DNA of 64,000 nt from IMG/VR virus record IMGVR_UViG_3300029812_000326, positions 1-64,000 of that record. The stretch is one strand, 5' to 3'. The position numbers and the translations under genes were made by a program. Positions 1 to 8,141 of this stretch are shown here, piece after piece. How positions within the stretch are numbered: the first letter of the stretch is position 1; the number at the start of each line of letters is the position of its first letter. A model generated the notes under the pieces. It did not search any database. It was not told the DNA's origin and saw only the letters and a list, made by a program, of their open reading frames with translations. The stretch is from a virus.

Positions 1-3
1 ATT

Positions 4-531
4 ATGAGAGAAGTAACTAAAATTTGTCCGAGATGTAAGTGCGAAAAATCAATTGAACAATTTTGTAAAAATCCAAATAAAAAATTGGGAATTGGTTCTT
101 GGTGTAAGGAATGCTCTCGGAAATATAACAAAGAATATCGGCGGAAACATAAATCAAAAATAAATAAACTTCAACGAAAATATCGAAAACGCTCTCAATT
201 GAAAAATCCTTACAGGATGTGGGCTAGGGCATCATTAGGGTGTCACAGAAGTACTGGATATAAAACTGAAATTACAATAGATGAATTGGAAATTTTGGCT
301 CGGAAATCATTCCATTGTCCCTATTGTGGCAAAAAATTAAATTATTTTCCCGAAGATAAAAAATTGAATCCAAATAGTCCAACGTTAGATAGAATAAATA
401 ATGAATTAATTTTAACAATTAATAATGTGAAAATTCTTTGTTATCAGTGCAATATTTCGAAAAGTAATCGAACAGAAAAAGAATTTTTTGAATTTTGTCG
501 AAGATTAGTCGAAAAATTTAATATTAAATAG
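4..531 (+). CDS. HNH-family homing endonuclease (free-standing)
   Basis: A 175-aa basic protein likely to cut DNA at a specific site and promote its own spread. The N-terminus carries a zinc-ribbon-like CPRCKCEK...CKEC cluster (about residues 9-38) followed by a Lys/Arg-rich linker. The C-terminal half has the endonuclease core: CPYCGKKL, then PTLDRINN, then LCYQCNISKSNRT. The Cys pairs should bind zinc, and the DRINN stretch replaces the usual His of HNH. It is a paralogue of the pseudogene at 48302-48805, which shares DELE, the DRINN motif and SNRT. It ends in TAG just before a strong AGGAG site for the next gene. Family confident; target unknown. Confidence 0.85.
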   Translation: MREVTKICPRCKCEKSIEQFCKNPNKKLGIGSWCKECSRKYNKEYRRKHKSKINKLQRKYRKRSQLKNPYRMWARASLGCHRSTGYKTEITIDELEILARKSFHCPYCGKKLNYFPEDKKLNPNSPTLDRINNELILTINNVKILCYQCNISKSNRTEKEFFEFCRRLVEKFNIK

Positions 532-539
532 GAGATTTG

Positions 540-1040
540 ATGCACGAATCAGATTTTGCCCGCGAAATAAAACAAAGCATAAATTATCTTTTCCCTGATG
601 CAATGTATATAAAGATCCCTGATAGCATTGGATCGCGGTTTAACACTTTAAAATATATTGATGCGATACTTTTTTTTAATAAAAAATTATACAGCTTTGA
701 GTATAAACAGCACAAGTCTCATAGAGCATTCCCATTGTCAAAGATTCGACCTATACAGGAAGAATATTTGCAGAAAACAAAGAATAATCAAGGGGCTGCA
801 TATTTTGTTTTTAATGTTAGATATAAAGAAGCAAAACGTGTTGATATAGCGATTTTCATAGATATAGATCGTTGGAATATATTGAAACAGGAATTGGGTT
901 CAAGAAAATCAATTCCTTTGGATATCTTGGTGAACGCGGGAATTACAATTTCATATGAATGCATCGATGGAAAAAAAATATGGCAAGTAGATCGGGTCAT
1001 AAACATACAGAGAAACAAGTTGTGGATGGGAGTAAAATGA
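540..1040 (+). CDS. RecU-like Holliday junction resolvase / PD-(D/E)XK nuclease
   Basis: A 166-aa protein with the layout of RecU-type resolvases: an early acidic helix (HESDFAREI), then YIDAILFF, then FEYKQHKSHRAF, which fits the catalytic D...ExK core, then a conserved-looking AAYFVFNVRY strand. Members of this family resolve branched DNA, and in a phage would clear junctions before packaging. ATG at 540 is preferred over TTG at 537 because AGGAG at 530-534 is then 5 nt away. The stop codon overlaps the start of the TGAACTATAAC box. A related PD-(D/E)XK endonuclease role is the alternative. Confidence 0.7.
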   Translation: MHESDFAREIKQSINYLFPDAMYIKIPDSIGSRFNTLKYIDAILFFNKKLYSFEYKQHKSHRAFPLSKIRPIQEEYLQKTKNNQGAAYFVFNVRYKEAKRVDIAIFIDIDRWNILKQELGSRKSIPLDILVNAGITISYECIDGKKIWQVDRVINIQRNKLWMGVK

Positions 1041-1048
1041 ACTATAAC
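1038..1048 (+). promoter_or_regulatory. TGAACTATAAC box, copy 1
   Basis: An 11-bp match to the recurring TTGAACTATAAC box, lying 10 nt before the ATG of the EDxHD endonuclease gene. The first three bases are also the stop codon of the resolvase gene. The function is unknown; a phage promoter or an element hallmark are both possible. Confidence 0.5.
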
Positions 1049-1058
1049 AAATCCAGAG

Positions 1059-1529
1059 ATGAATCTTTGTCCTTTATGTTTGTCGGAAACGTCAGATATT
1101 TTATGTAAATCGTGTAGCATCAAATATTTATGGGATAAAAAATATAAAATATTCAGAAAGAAATTGAATGCGACTGCAACGAAATATAAGGCTCAACATT
1201 CACTTTATGAAATCTGTAAATCGTTATATGGCATGGCATTTGAAGAGGTTGCGTTCCCGCAATGTTACAGCAAAAAGGGGGCGCTTCTTCGTTTTGATAT
1301 CTACATTCCAAATAGAAGAATTTTAATAGAATACCATGGTCGACAACATTTTGAATTCAATAAATTTTTTCATAAAACTAAAAAGGGATTCAAAAATGCA
1401 CAATTGAGAGATCTCAGAAAAAAAGCATTTTGTTCAAAATTTGGATATATTTTGATAGAATTTTGTCCCGATGACAAAATATTCGCTCATGAAATAAAGA
1501 TGAAAATAGATGCAATAAATCAAAAATGA
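1059..1529 (+). CDS. EDxHD (Vsr-like) homing endonuclease with zinc ribbon
   Basis: A 156-aa protein with an N-terminal CPLC...CKSC zinc ribbon (residues 4-19) and a C-terminal Vsr-like nuclease fold: RFDIYIP (D80), LIEYHGRQHF (E91, Q96, H97), and RDLRKKAF (D118, K121), ending in YILIEF. This arrangement matches EDxHD homing endonucleases of phages. No clear Shine-Dalgarno is present; instead the TGAACTATAAC box sits just upstream. It lies between the resolvase and the transglycosylase-like gene and is probably an inserted selfish gene. Confidence 0.75.
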   Translation: MNLCPLCLSETSDILCKSCSIKYLWDKKYKIFRKKLNATATKYKAQHSLYEICKSLYGMAFEEVAFPQCYSKKGALLRFDIYIPNRRILIEYHGRQHFEFNKFFHKTKKGFKNAQLRDLRKKAFCSKFGYILIEFCPDDKIFAHEIKMKIDAINQK

Positions 1530-1538
1530 AACTAAAAA

Positions 1539-1991
1539 ATGTTTGATAAGAATCAATTCAAAGATCTGATTGAGCGCACTTTAATTTCTTATAATCCAAA
1601 ACTTTGCGTTGATGGCGCGATTAATCTTCTTTTGGGAACCGCCGCGCAGGAAAGCTATTTTGGAACATATCTCCGACAAATAGGTGGCGGGCCGGCTTTA
1701 GGAGTATTCCAAATGGAACCAGCAACATTTATTTGGCTTAGAGATCATTATGTAGAAAGGCCGCCTTTTAATATGACGGATCTTGCAGAACGGATCGCGG
1801 AAGAGCTTGAATGGGATCTCCAATTAGCAATACTTATGGCTCGACTTCGCTATTGGATTGTACCTCGCGCATTGCCCGACGCGAATGATATTGAAGGATT
1901 AGCAAGATACTGGAAAGACTACTATAATACTCGTTTTGGTCAAGGCACTACCGAAGAATTTGTTGAAAACTATAAAAAATTCGTGGAATAA
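1539..1991 (+). CDS. Lytic transglycosylase-like peptidoglycan hydrolase
   Basis: A 150-aa protein resembling the SLT/lysozyme-like fold. AAQESYFG (catalytic Glu candidate E38) is followed by GPALGVFQMEPAT, matching the Glu...GxxQxxPxT signature of lytic transglycosylases, which cleave the glycan strand of peptidoglycan. No signal peptide is visible, so release would need a holin, or the protein could be carried in the virion. No strong ribosome site precedes the ATG, perhaps because the upstream endonuclease gene replaced the original leader. A structural lysozyme role is the alternative. Confidence 0.6.
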   Translation: MFDKNQFKDLIERTLISYNPKLCVDGAINLLLGTAAQESYFGTYLRQIGGGPALGVFQMEPATFIWLRDHYVERPPFNMTDLAERIAEELEWDLQLAILMARLRYWIVPRALPDANDIEGLARYWKDYYNTRFGQGTTEEFVENYKKFVE

Positions 1992-2000
1992 AGGGTCAAC

Positions 2001-3206
2001 ATGAAAGACGAACATAAACGATTATATAAAGACATAATTAGCGATAAATCCATTGAGCCATTTAATAAGCATTTGGGTGTTCCAATCGACAACCAGATCG
2101 ATATCGAGCTGCAATTTAATGGATTGAAAAGCGTAATGGCGGCGCTGGCCATGGAAAAGTTAGTTCCATATGCATCAAAGATTATAAGATATGGCGACAA
2201 AGGAGAAGAACTGAGACCAATATATAAATCATTTGTGACTGATTATAAAAAAGAAAAAATATTGCCATGGATATTGAGCTTGCATGGAAAATTTGGAGAT
2301 ATACCATATGTGGCATCGATTTCTCCTGGATGGAACGGCTGCTCCATAATTTTTACATTCGATAAAGATTCAAATTTTCAACCGTTCATTGAAAAGTTCC
2401 GAGAATCTGTCCGGATGAATAATATTTATAAAGGAAAAGTATTTTCTTCAAGTGGAACATTTATTCCAAGAAAAAAAGATATCACCCTCGATAATATTTA
2501 TTTACCATCGGAAACAAAAACATTGATTAAAAACAATATTTTGAATTTTTTCGATAAAAAAGAAATATTTGATGCCAATAGTATACCATTTCGGCGGGGG
2601 ATTCTTTTAATAGGCGCGCCGGGAACTGGAAAAACATATTTGGGTGGAATATTGCATTCTATTATGAAAGATGTTAGTTTTATTTGGACAAAAGCTGCAG
2701 ATCTTGATTATCAACAAAGTTTTCAAATGATTGCGGCATTTGCATCTGATGTGAGTCCAAGTGTATTATTCTTTGAGGATATAGACTATTTGGACCCTGG
2801 AAACCGTATTGTCATGAGTGAATTTTTAAATGTATTGGATGGACAACCACCATTGGAAAATGTTCTTTTCGTAACAACGTGCAATTCTGATAAATTGCCT
2901 CCCAATTTGGGCGACCGTCCTGGGAGAATCGATTGCAAAATCAGTTTTCCTCTTCCGGAAGAAAGCATCCGATTAAAATATCTGCGAGATCTTACAAAAG
3001 CTAAAAATTTGATTCTTGACGATTCTGAATTACAGGAATTGGCAAAAAATACAGAAGGATTTACCCCTGCTCATTTGAAAAATTTTATAGAGTTTGCAAT
3101 GTTGATAGCAATTAATGAAAATTCTATTCATGAAAATAAAACCGTGAAAGTGACTGTTGATATAGCAAAAAAAGCTCTCGAAATAATAAAAAGCGGCAAA
3201 TCATGA
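2001..3206 (+). CDS. AAA+ ATPase
   Basis: A 401-aa protein with a classical AAA+ module: Walker A GAPGTGKT at residues 205-212, Walker B VLFFEDIDYL, a sensor-like FVTTCNSDKLPP, and arginine-finger-like RPGRID. A C-terminal helical lid follows. About 200 N-terminal residues are not recognised. It should couple ATP hydrolysis to remodelling of a protein or complex; the Bcs1/FtsH-like layout suggests a protein substrate. Its stop overlaps the start of the next gene (ATGA), which implies translational coupling. The substrate is unknown. Confidence 0.85.
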   Translation: MKDEHKRLYKDIISDKSIEPFNKHLGVPIDNQIDIELQFNGLKSVMAALAMEKLVPYASKIIRYGDKGEELRPIYKSFVTDYKKEKILPWILSLHGKFGDIPYVASISPGWNGCSIIFTFDKDSNFQPFIEKFRESVRMNNIYKGKVFSSSGTFIPRKKDITLDNIYLPSETKTLIKNNILNFFDKKEIFDANSIPFRRGILLIGAPGTGKTYLGGILHSIMKDVSFIWTKAADLDYQQSFQMIAAFASDVSPSVLFFEDIDYLDPGNRIVMSEFLNVLDGQPPLENVLFVTTCNSDKLPPNLGDRPGRIDCKISFPLPEESIRLKYLRDLTKAKNLILDDSELQELAKNTEGFTPAHLKNFIEFAMLIAINENSIHENKTVKVTVDIAKKALEIIKSGKS

Positions 3207-3961
3207 AAGAATATCCAACGGAATCCCTTCATGCAATAAAAATGGGTATGTCTTCAATTGCAAAGATGCCAATATCTGGATGTAAGGAACTTGATTTTTT
3301 GAAGGATTATTTTCCAGAAGATTATTTCGATAATTATATGATACCCAAGGAAAATCAAAAGAAATTGTTGAGCCAATTAGATAATATAACGAATTCCCTA
3401 TATGGTGGCATTCCTATAATTTGTGCGGGACCGAAATGTGAGATGCGCCATATCTGTCCATTTGATAAACAAGGAATCGCGCCGGTGGGTTATTCATGCC
3501 CATTGGAAAGAATTTTTTTGGAAAAAACAATTAGAGAATACATTCAAAGCGAAAGCTTAAATATGAATAATAAAGATGAAATGGAAAAAGCTAGGGAATT
3601 GGCAGAATGTGATTTATATATTAAATTTCGAACTCCTGCAATATTATCCAAAAAAGCTACTGCATTTCAAGAACTTTCAAAACGATATCACCCAGAAACT
3701 GGACAATTAATTGAAGAGAAAACAGAAGTTTCGAAAGCATTGGAAGTGCGCATGAAGATGACGAAAAGACGAGATCAAATCTTAGAAGAATTGGTATCTA
3801 CCCGAAAAGGAAAGCTTAAACATAAATTGATAAAACCCGGCGAAGATTATGCTACCGCCGCAGCAAGATTATTAAAAAAATTAACAGACGTTAAAATAGA
3901 AAATGCTGAATTCGAGATTGTTGAAGAAGATAAAGACGATGAAGAAAATAAAGAGTCGTAA
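3203..3961 (+). CDS. Cys-rich protein, possible terminase small subunit
   Basis: A 252-aa protein with a four-cysteine cluster, CAGPKCEMRHICPFDKQG followed by YSCPLE (about residues 73-100), that may bind zinc or another metal. The rest is mainly charged helix with TRKGKLK, and the C-terminus is very acidic (EEDKDDEEN). Some phage small-terminase-like proteins have a similar cluster, and the large terminase lies 6 kb downstream, so a packaging role is possible. That link is inference. It is coupled to the AAA+ gene by a 4-nt overlap. Confidence 0.4.
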   Translation: MKEYPTESLHAIKMGMSSIAKMPISGCKELDFLKDYFPEDYFDNYMIPKENQKKLLSQLDNITNSLYGGIPIICAGPKCEMRHICPFDKQGIAPVGYSCPLERIFLEKTIREYIQSESLNMNNKDEMEKARELAECDLYIKFRTPAILSKKATAFQELSKRYHPETGQLIEEKTEVSKALEVRMKMTKRRDQILEELVSTRKGKLKHKLIKPGEDYATAAARLLKKLTDVKIENAEFEIVEEDKDDEENKES

Positions 3962-3976
3962 ATCCCATTCTGAACT

Positions 3977-4303
3977 ATGAAATTAGCTGGAACATTAAAA
4001 GAGATAGCAACGGGTTCACTCCTTCAGTCAATTCGAACAATTCATAATTTATCGCCTGAAGCGAAACGAAAGCTAGCCATATGTGGAGGAATTGCTGCTG
4101 GATTTGGAGCGATGGGCATTATTAGGAGCTGGAGAATGAATCGCTATCGAGGTGAAATGACGCGGGAGCAATATCAAAAATTTTTGCAAAGTCAAGGATA
4201 TGTACAGCGATTGTATAATAATAGACGAAGATCCTATATGATGGGTCCGAACTTACAACAAGACCAACTGCAACGTTTATTTCAAAGTGGAGGAACTCAA
4301 TAA
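3977..4303 (+). CDS. Small membrane-associated protein, unknown
   Basis: A 108-aa basic protein with one hydrophobic Gly/Ala-rich segment (about residues 32-50, LAICGGIAAGFGAMGIIRSW) and an Arg/Gln-rich tail. No family is recognised. No Shine-Dalgarno precedes the ATG; the leader reads CTGAACTATG, which resembles the beginning of the TTGAACTATAAC box. The stop overlaps the next start (TAATG). The hydrophobic helix plus basic tail resembles other small proteins in this block (6462, 6843, 7012), suggesting a shared virion-internal or membrane role. Confidence 0.6.
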   Translation: MKLAGTLKEIATGSLLQSIRTIHNLSPEAKRKLAICGGIAAGFGAMGIIRSWRMNRYRGEMTREQYQKFLQSQGYVQRLYNNRRRSYMMGPNLQQDQLQRLFQSGGTQ

Positions 4304-4893
4304 TGGGGCTGCATGCAATGGCGATTAGATCCGTAGGATCTGTATTAAAATCGGTTAAATCCAAAGTTATTAAACCTTCTGCCCAAATTGTTAGTAAACC
4401 ACATGAAATGCAATTTATGCGGCATTTAAAAGGCATGGAGGGTAAACTTCCATTTACCGTTGAAGGAAATATTCTTAAAGTTGATGGAAAACATTTCAAA
4501 TTAATTCCATCACTAGAAAAATCCGGAATAAATAGAGCGAATGAATTGCGGCTTCAATCAAATGTTAGTTCAACGGAACAATTAGTAACTGCTCTCCATG
4601 AAGTTGGACATATAAAAGATCCCTATCTAAGCTGGTATCTTACTGATCCCAAACAAATGATAAGACAGGAATTACGCGCATGGAAATGGGCTAGCAGGCT
4701 CGCTATTAAAACTGGATGGATAAGTAATCCAGAAATCCGGGCCACGCTAGTGAGAGAAAGGCGCGCCGCTATTGTCAGTTATGAAAGTAAACTTGGCGTT
4801 TGGTCAAAAGATAATATGCATGCTGCAATGCGCAGAGCTCATATGGCAAGATTGGCAAGATTTAAATATGAAACAGAAGGTGTGAAATTGTAA
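4303..4893 (+). CDS. HExxH putative zinc metallopeptidase
   Basis: A 196-aa protein with ALHEVGHIKDP: H99, E100 and H103 form an HExxH zinc-protease motif. Glutamates about 20 residues later (QELRAWKWA) are candidate third ligands. Flanking regions are basic and helical. A phage metallopeptidase here could process a virion protein or attack a cell-envelope substrate, but neither is shown. Start and stop both overlap neighbours (TAATG on both sides), so it is translated within a coupled block. The motif is clear; activity is inferred. Confidence 0.6.
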   Translation: MGLHAMAIRSVGSVLKSVKSKVIKPSAQIVSKPHEMQFMRHLKGMEGKLPFTVEGNILKVDGKHFKLIPSLEKSGINRANELRLQSNVSSTEQLVTALHEVGHIKDPYLSWYLTDPKQMIRQELRAWKWASRLAIKTGWISNPEIRATLVRERRAAIVSYESKLGVWSKDNMHAAMRRAHMARLARFKYETEGVKL

Positions 4894-5012
4894 TGGAAAT
4901 AAATTATTGTATAGATTGTGGAAAAGAAATCTGTAAAATAGCTAAAAGATGTAAAAAATGCTCCACTTCTGGGATACATGATATTATAATGAATTTCCAA
5001 AATAAGATATAG
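4893..5012 (+). CDS. Zinc-ribbon micro-ORF, likely homing-endonuclease N-terminal remnant
   Basis: A 39-aa ORF starting at TAATG on the previous stop. It encodes CIDCGKEICKIAKRCKKC, a two-CxxC zinc ribbon typical of the N-terminus of phage HNH endonucleases, then stops after a short tail. It is most simply the stump of an endonuclease gene whose catalytic half was deleted. A functional small zinc protein cannot be excluded. Confidence 0.5.
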   Translation: MEINYCIDCGKEICKIAKRCKKCSTSGIHDIIMNFQNKI

Positions 5013-5019
5013 GAAACGA

Positions 5020-5478
5020 ATGGGCGTATTTGGACAGTCAAGAATATCCGTGTTTGGTGCAATGCAAAATCAATTGAGACGAGCATATAGAACAATTGAT
5101 CCAATACAATCTGAATTTCCAAAATTGGTTGAAGCAAATCTTAAAAAACTAGCAACTACTCGGAGATTTCATCCATTTACTGTTAGAAAAGGCGCAAGAA
5201 AAATATATGGGAATGAAATAGCTGATTATGCGAGACCGCCGACTGAAAATAAATTGGCACACGCGTTTGCCACACATATTGGTTTAATTAAAGGGCGCCC
5301 ATTGTATCGTCGACCATTAAATAATCCAGCAGCAATGGGAGGTCCTTGGAGATTTAGAATGGAAAAATATATGAAATTTGGTCAACATTTGTTTCCAACA
5401 CTTGGTACACATGTTCCTTTGAGTTCTGCTAGTCGCGTCTTGCAAGGGAAGAAACCATTTGTAACAAAAACTGGATAA
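5020..5478 (+). CDS. Basic structural-region protein, unknown
   Basis: A 152-aa strongly basic protein, rich in Arg, Pro and aromatic residues, with no recognised motif. A short AGGAAACGAATG leader gives a modest ribosome site. It is directly followed (TAAATG) by a LAGLIDADG endonuclease gene, so it was probably once adjacent to the gene at 6462. The composition suits a nucleic-acid-contacting or internal virion protein, but this is only inference. Confidence 0.6.
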   Translation: MGVFGQSRISVFGAMQNQLRRAYRTIDPIQSEFPKLVEANLKKLATTRRFHPFTVRKGARKIYGNEIADYARPPTENKLAHAFATHIGLIKGRPLYRRPLNNPAAMGGPWRFRMEKYMKFGQHLFPTLGTHVPLSSASRVLQGKKPFVTKTG

Positions 5479-6480
5479 ATGAAAAAATTTAAACACAAAA
5501 CAAAATCGGAAATTGCAGAAATATGCAGATTATATAAAAATGGTGCGTCGGCCGAAATAATATCTAAACAATTTAATATGGGCGTGCGCAGTATTAATAG
5601 AATTTTGCATAATAATGGAATATCAGTGCACTATCCTAAGAAATCGGTCAGTGAAATAAAATCCATATGTAAATTATATAGAAATGGAACGAAAACAAAA
5701 TATTTAGCTGGAAAATTTAATGTGGTTCAATCAACTATAAGACAAATTTTATATCGCAATAGTATTAAACTCCGGCGCGATGATAATAGAAAATATAGTA
5801 TTGATAAATATTTTTTTGATATGATTAACACACCGGAAAAAGCTTATTTTTTAGGATTACTTTATGCTGATGGATATAATAATGAATCCAGAAATACTGT
5901 TGCCATTCAACTTAAAGAATCTGATAAACAAATATTAATTGAATTGAAAAAATTAATCAAAACTAATCGACCATTATATTATGTTGTTTCGGATACGGCA
6001 TATGGATTAGCAAAATGTTGGAAATTAGTTATAACAAACAAACATATAAGCCAAAAATTGAATGAATTAGGATGTATGCAAGCAAAAACATTTAAATTAA
6101 CGTTTCCTAATTGGCTGGACAAATCTTTATATTCACATTTTATTCGTGGATATTTTGATGGAGATGGATCAATTAGTATTCATAGAAGAACACTTAAAAT
6201 TGATATTGTAAGTACTGAATCATTTTGTGAATTTTTAAGACAAATATTTAATAGTAAATTCAATGTTCATAGTTACATTGGAAAAAGACATAAAAATCGA
6301 AATAACAATATTAGACAATTACAAATTCAAGGGAATAGACAAGTAATTAAGATTATGGATTGGCTATATAATGGGGCCACCATAAAATTAAAAAGAAAAT
6401 ATCAAAAATACATATCTATTTTCGATATTAATATTGGGAAATACAGAGGAGAAAAATTAAGGTGTTCAGCAAAGATTTGA
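5479..6480 (+). CDS. LAGLIDADG homing endonuclease with tandem HTH
   Basis: A 333-aa protein. The N-terminal 100 residues hold two helix-turn-helix repeats (SEIAEICRLYKNGASAE and SEIKSICKLYRNGTKTK). Two LAGLIDADG motifs follow: LGLLYADG at 125-132 and FIRGYFDGDG at 221-230, both with their catalytic Asp. A single chain with both motifs acts as a monomeric site-specific endonuclease. The last 19 nt overlap the next gene, and that gene's ribosome site lies inside this ORF. It probably inserted precisely between the genes at 5020 and 6462. Confidence 0.9.
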   Translation: MKKFKHKTKSEIAEICRLYKNGASAEIISKQFNMGVRSINRILHNNGISVHYPKKSVSEIKSICKLYRNGTKTKYLAGKFNVVQSTIRQILYRNSIKLRRDDNRKYSIDKYFFDMINTPEKAYFLGLLYADGYNNESRNTVAIQLKESDKQILIELKKLIKTNRPLYYVVSDTAYGLAKCWKLVITNKHISQKLNELGCMQAKTFKLTFPNWLDKSLYSHFIRGYFDGDGSISIHRRTLKIDIVSTESFCEFLRQIFNSKFNVHSYIGKRHKNRNNNIRQLQIQGNRQVIKIMDWLYNGATIKLKRKYQKYISIFDINIGKYRGEKLRCSAKI

Positions 6481-6806
6481 ACAGTTGGCGTCAAATTGGG
6501 AGATTCGTTAGTAGATGGCTTGGACGACCTGCAGCGCAAGTTATGAAAGAAAAATGGCCACGCCGCATGGTTGGATTGGGCGCATTTGGTGCTTGGGCCG
6601 GATATCGAGGAATGCGAGGAATAGCTTCCGGTTATAATATGATGGTTCAAAGTCCAGAAGATATGGCGAATCGGGCCAGAAATTATGGAATCTATGGAGA
6701 TGAACAATTTTTTAGGCGACAGGGCAGGATGCCCAGCGCACATCTCGGCCATCCGGGCATTGGTTTAGCAATGTCACGATTAAGACATGGGACTGGGCTA
6801 AGGTAA
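6462..6806 (+). CDS. Small basic Gly/Ala-rich protein, unknown
   Basis: A 114-aa protein with an Arg-rich amphipathic N-terminus and a hydrophobic Gly-rich stretch (MVGLGAFGAWAGYRGMRG). The likely start is GTG at 6462, with AGAGGAG at 6445-6451 about 10 nt upstream, inside the endonuclease gene. The sequence resembles the other small hydrophobic/basic proteins of this block. A virion-internal or membrane-interacting role is inferred. Confidence 0.55.
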   Translation: MFSKDLNSWRQIGRFVSRWLGRPAAQVMKEKWPRRMVGLGAFGAWAGYRGMRGIASGYNMMVQSPEDMANRARNYGIYGDEQFFRRQGRMPSAHLGHPGIGLAMSRLRHGTGLR

Positions 6807-6842
6807 TAAATATGAATTCGCAATCTAATGAGGGGGCGGACT

Positions 6843-7018
6843 ATGATAGATGGGTTGATACTCGCCGCGATAGTTGTAATTTGGGATATTTTCAGGAGTT
6901 GGATTGTTGCTCCACGCAAAACAGAAAAACGAATAAAAAACATTTAATAAAGTTAGAAGAAATGATGATGAAGTTGGAAAACAAAATGGATAAAATGAAC
7001 GGGGAAAATAAATGTTAG
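6843..7018 (+). CDS. Small membrane protein with coiled-coil tail, apparently -1 frameshifted
   Basis: ATG at 6843 follows AGGGGG at 6831-6836 with 6-nt spacing and encodes a clear transmembrane helix (MIDGLILAAIVVIWDIF) and a basic segment, stopping at TAA 6945-6947 (34 aa). Just before the stop is A AAA AAC (6935-6941) in the correct phase for -1 slippage. The -1 frame continues HLIKLEEMMMKLENKMDKMN, an amphipathic helix, to the TAG at 7016-7018, overlapping the next ATG at 7012. The fused product would be about 58 aa. An ordinary indel in the A-run is the alternative. Confidence 0.5.
6935..6941 (+). other. Slippery heptamer A AAA AAC
   Basis: This heptamer is in the zero-frame phase (xxA AAA AAC) six bases before the stop codon of the 34-aa reading frame. 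Minus-one slippage would join the transmembrane part to the helical tail. No downstream stimulatory structure was identified. Confidence 0.4.
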
Positions 7019-7851
7019 GATTTCTTGCTACATCATTATTTTATATGAACTTGACGAAATCAAGATTATTATTTAATGTGGCTATGAGCGGAAGCCCCGG
7101 AGTTGTTGGATTTAGATGGCTTGGCGCAGGCAAATGGTATGATCCACTCAGATATGCTAAAGGTCTTTTGCTTCCGGGTGGGAAACCGCGGACTGATATT
7201 TTTGCCATAAATCCAGAAGGGCGAATAGGAACATTGCTAACTAGGGGATTTGCTGGTATGGCAGAAAGATTTCCAAGCCCGTGGAGCAGAGGCATGGCGA
7301 CTATTACTGGCGCACCAATTGGTGGAAGTCTTCGATTTGGAGCGTTTACTGGAGGAGGAATGATTTCCGCTGGAGAAGCGACAGCTGCCAGAACGAGTTT
7401 ATCTAAAATGAATTATAAACAATTATTAAAAATGACAGAAGCAGATGCCGGAAAATTATTAATGAGAACGGCTCCACACAGTCTTACAGTTGCTGGAGCA
7501 AAAGGGTTGGCCCCTTCTTTAGTTAGCAGTGCCAAAATGGCTGGAAGACTGAAAGTTGTGGGCGGAGTCGCTGCACCATTGAATTATTTAGTTTGGGGGT
7601 GGCTATTTGGTTCATTAGCATATGGAGTTGGCCGAGGGATTGGCGCAGCTGCCGGCGCGGTCCAAACATCAGCCGAGCGAGTAGTTGGGCATATTCGAGG
7701 TTTAGAATTTGGTGGAGGTTTGGCTCCAGCGTTTCAAACCAGATTGGCAATTACTGAAAGGCAAAGGGCGGTCCAAGAAATTGGAAGACATTCGCTTAAT
7801 GCAAGAAGGCTAATGGGAAATGAAGCCAGGCAGATGGCGGATATTTATTAA
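7012..7851 (+). CDS. Hydrophobic Gly/Ala-rich virion-like protein, unknown
   Basis: A 279-aa protein dominated by Gly/Ala-rich hydrophobic stretches, including a long one near residues 175-215 (VVGGVAAPLNYLVWGWLFG, then YGVGRGIGAAAGA). The C-terminus is Arg-rich. The composition resembles the Gly/Ala-rich segments of the giant proteins at 31133 and 41983, suggesting an internal or ejected virion protein. No family is recognised. It starts inside the end of the preceding frame and stops at TAATG on an endonuclease remnant. Confidence 0.6.
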   Translation: MLGFLATSLFYMNLTKSRLLFNVAMSGSPGVVGFRWLGAGKWYDPLRYAKGLLLPGGKPRTDIFAINPEGRIGTLLTRGFAGMAERFPSPWSRGMATITGAPIGGSLRFGAFTGGGMISAGEATAARTSLSKMNYKQLLKMTEADAGKLLMRTAPHSLTVAGAKGLAPSLVSSAKMAGRLKVVGGVAAPLNYLVWGWLFGSLAYGVGRGIGAAAGAVQTSAERVVGHIRGLEFGGGLAPAFQTRLAITERQRAVQEIGRHSLNARRLMGNEARQMADIY

Positions 7852-8131
7852 TGAAATATAATTATAAATTGACTTTAAAACAAAAGCAGGAAATAATTGG
7901 AAATTTGGTTTACTTGGAACTTGGAATTTTTACAAATCTATTCAAATGATTATACAAAAAATTTTAAATACGAAAAGTTGCATATATAAAGCCGGGGCAA
8001 ATATATGGGAATTACGAACAAATGGAAATAAACAAATAAAAAAAGTTATGAATTGGTTATATCGCGATTCTAATTATTACCTTATGCGTAAATATAATAA
8101 ATATTTGCAATTTAATCAAGATTATTCATAA
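7851..8131 (+). pseudogene. LAGLIDADG endonuclease remnant with internal deletion
   Basis: Two pieces of one endonuclease remain. Positions 7851-7949 encode an N-terminal HTH-like stump (KLTLKQKQEIIGNLV) ending in TGA. Positions 7946-8131 encode the C-terminal end, WELRTNGNKQIKKVMNWLYR followed by MRKYNKYL, which matches the C-terminus of the intact gene at 5479 (IQGNRQVIKIMDWLY, then RKYQKY). Both LAGLIDADG motifs are missing. This is an inactive leftover between the 7012 gene and the protease gene. Confidence 0.8.
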
Positions 8132-8141
8132 GGAGATTATT

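Noticed and set aside
6812-7018. A 68-aa reading frame from ATG 6812
   Set aside because: Its first part is an unlikely Cys/Asp/Arg mixture overlapping a clear transmembrane mini-gene with a better ribosome site; only its last 25 residues look real and are explained by the -1 frame.
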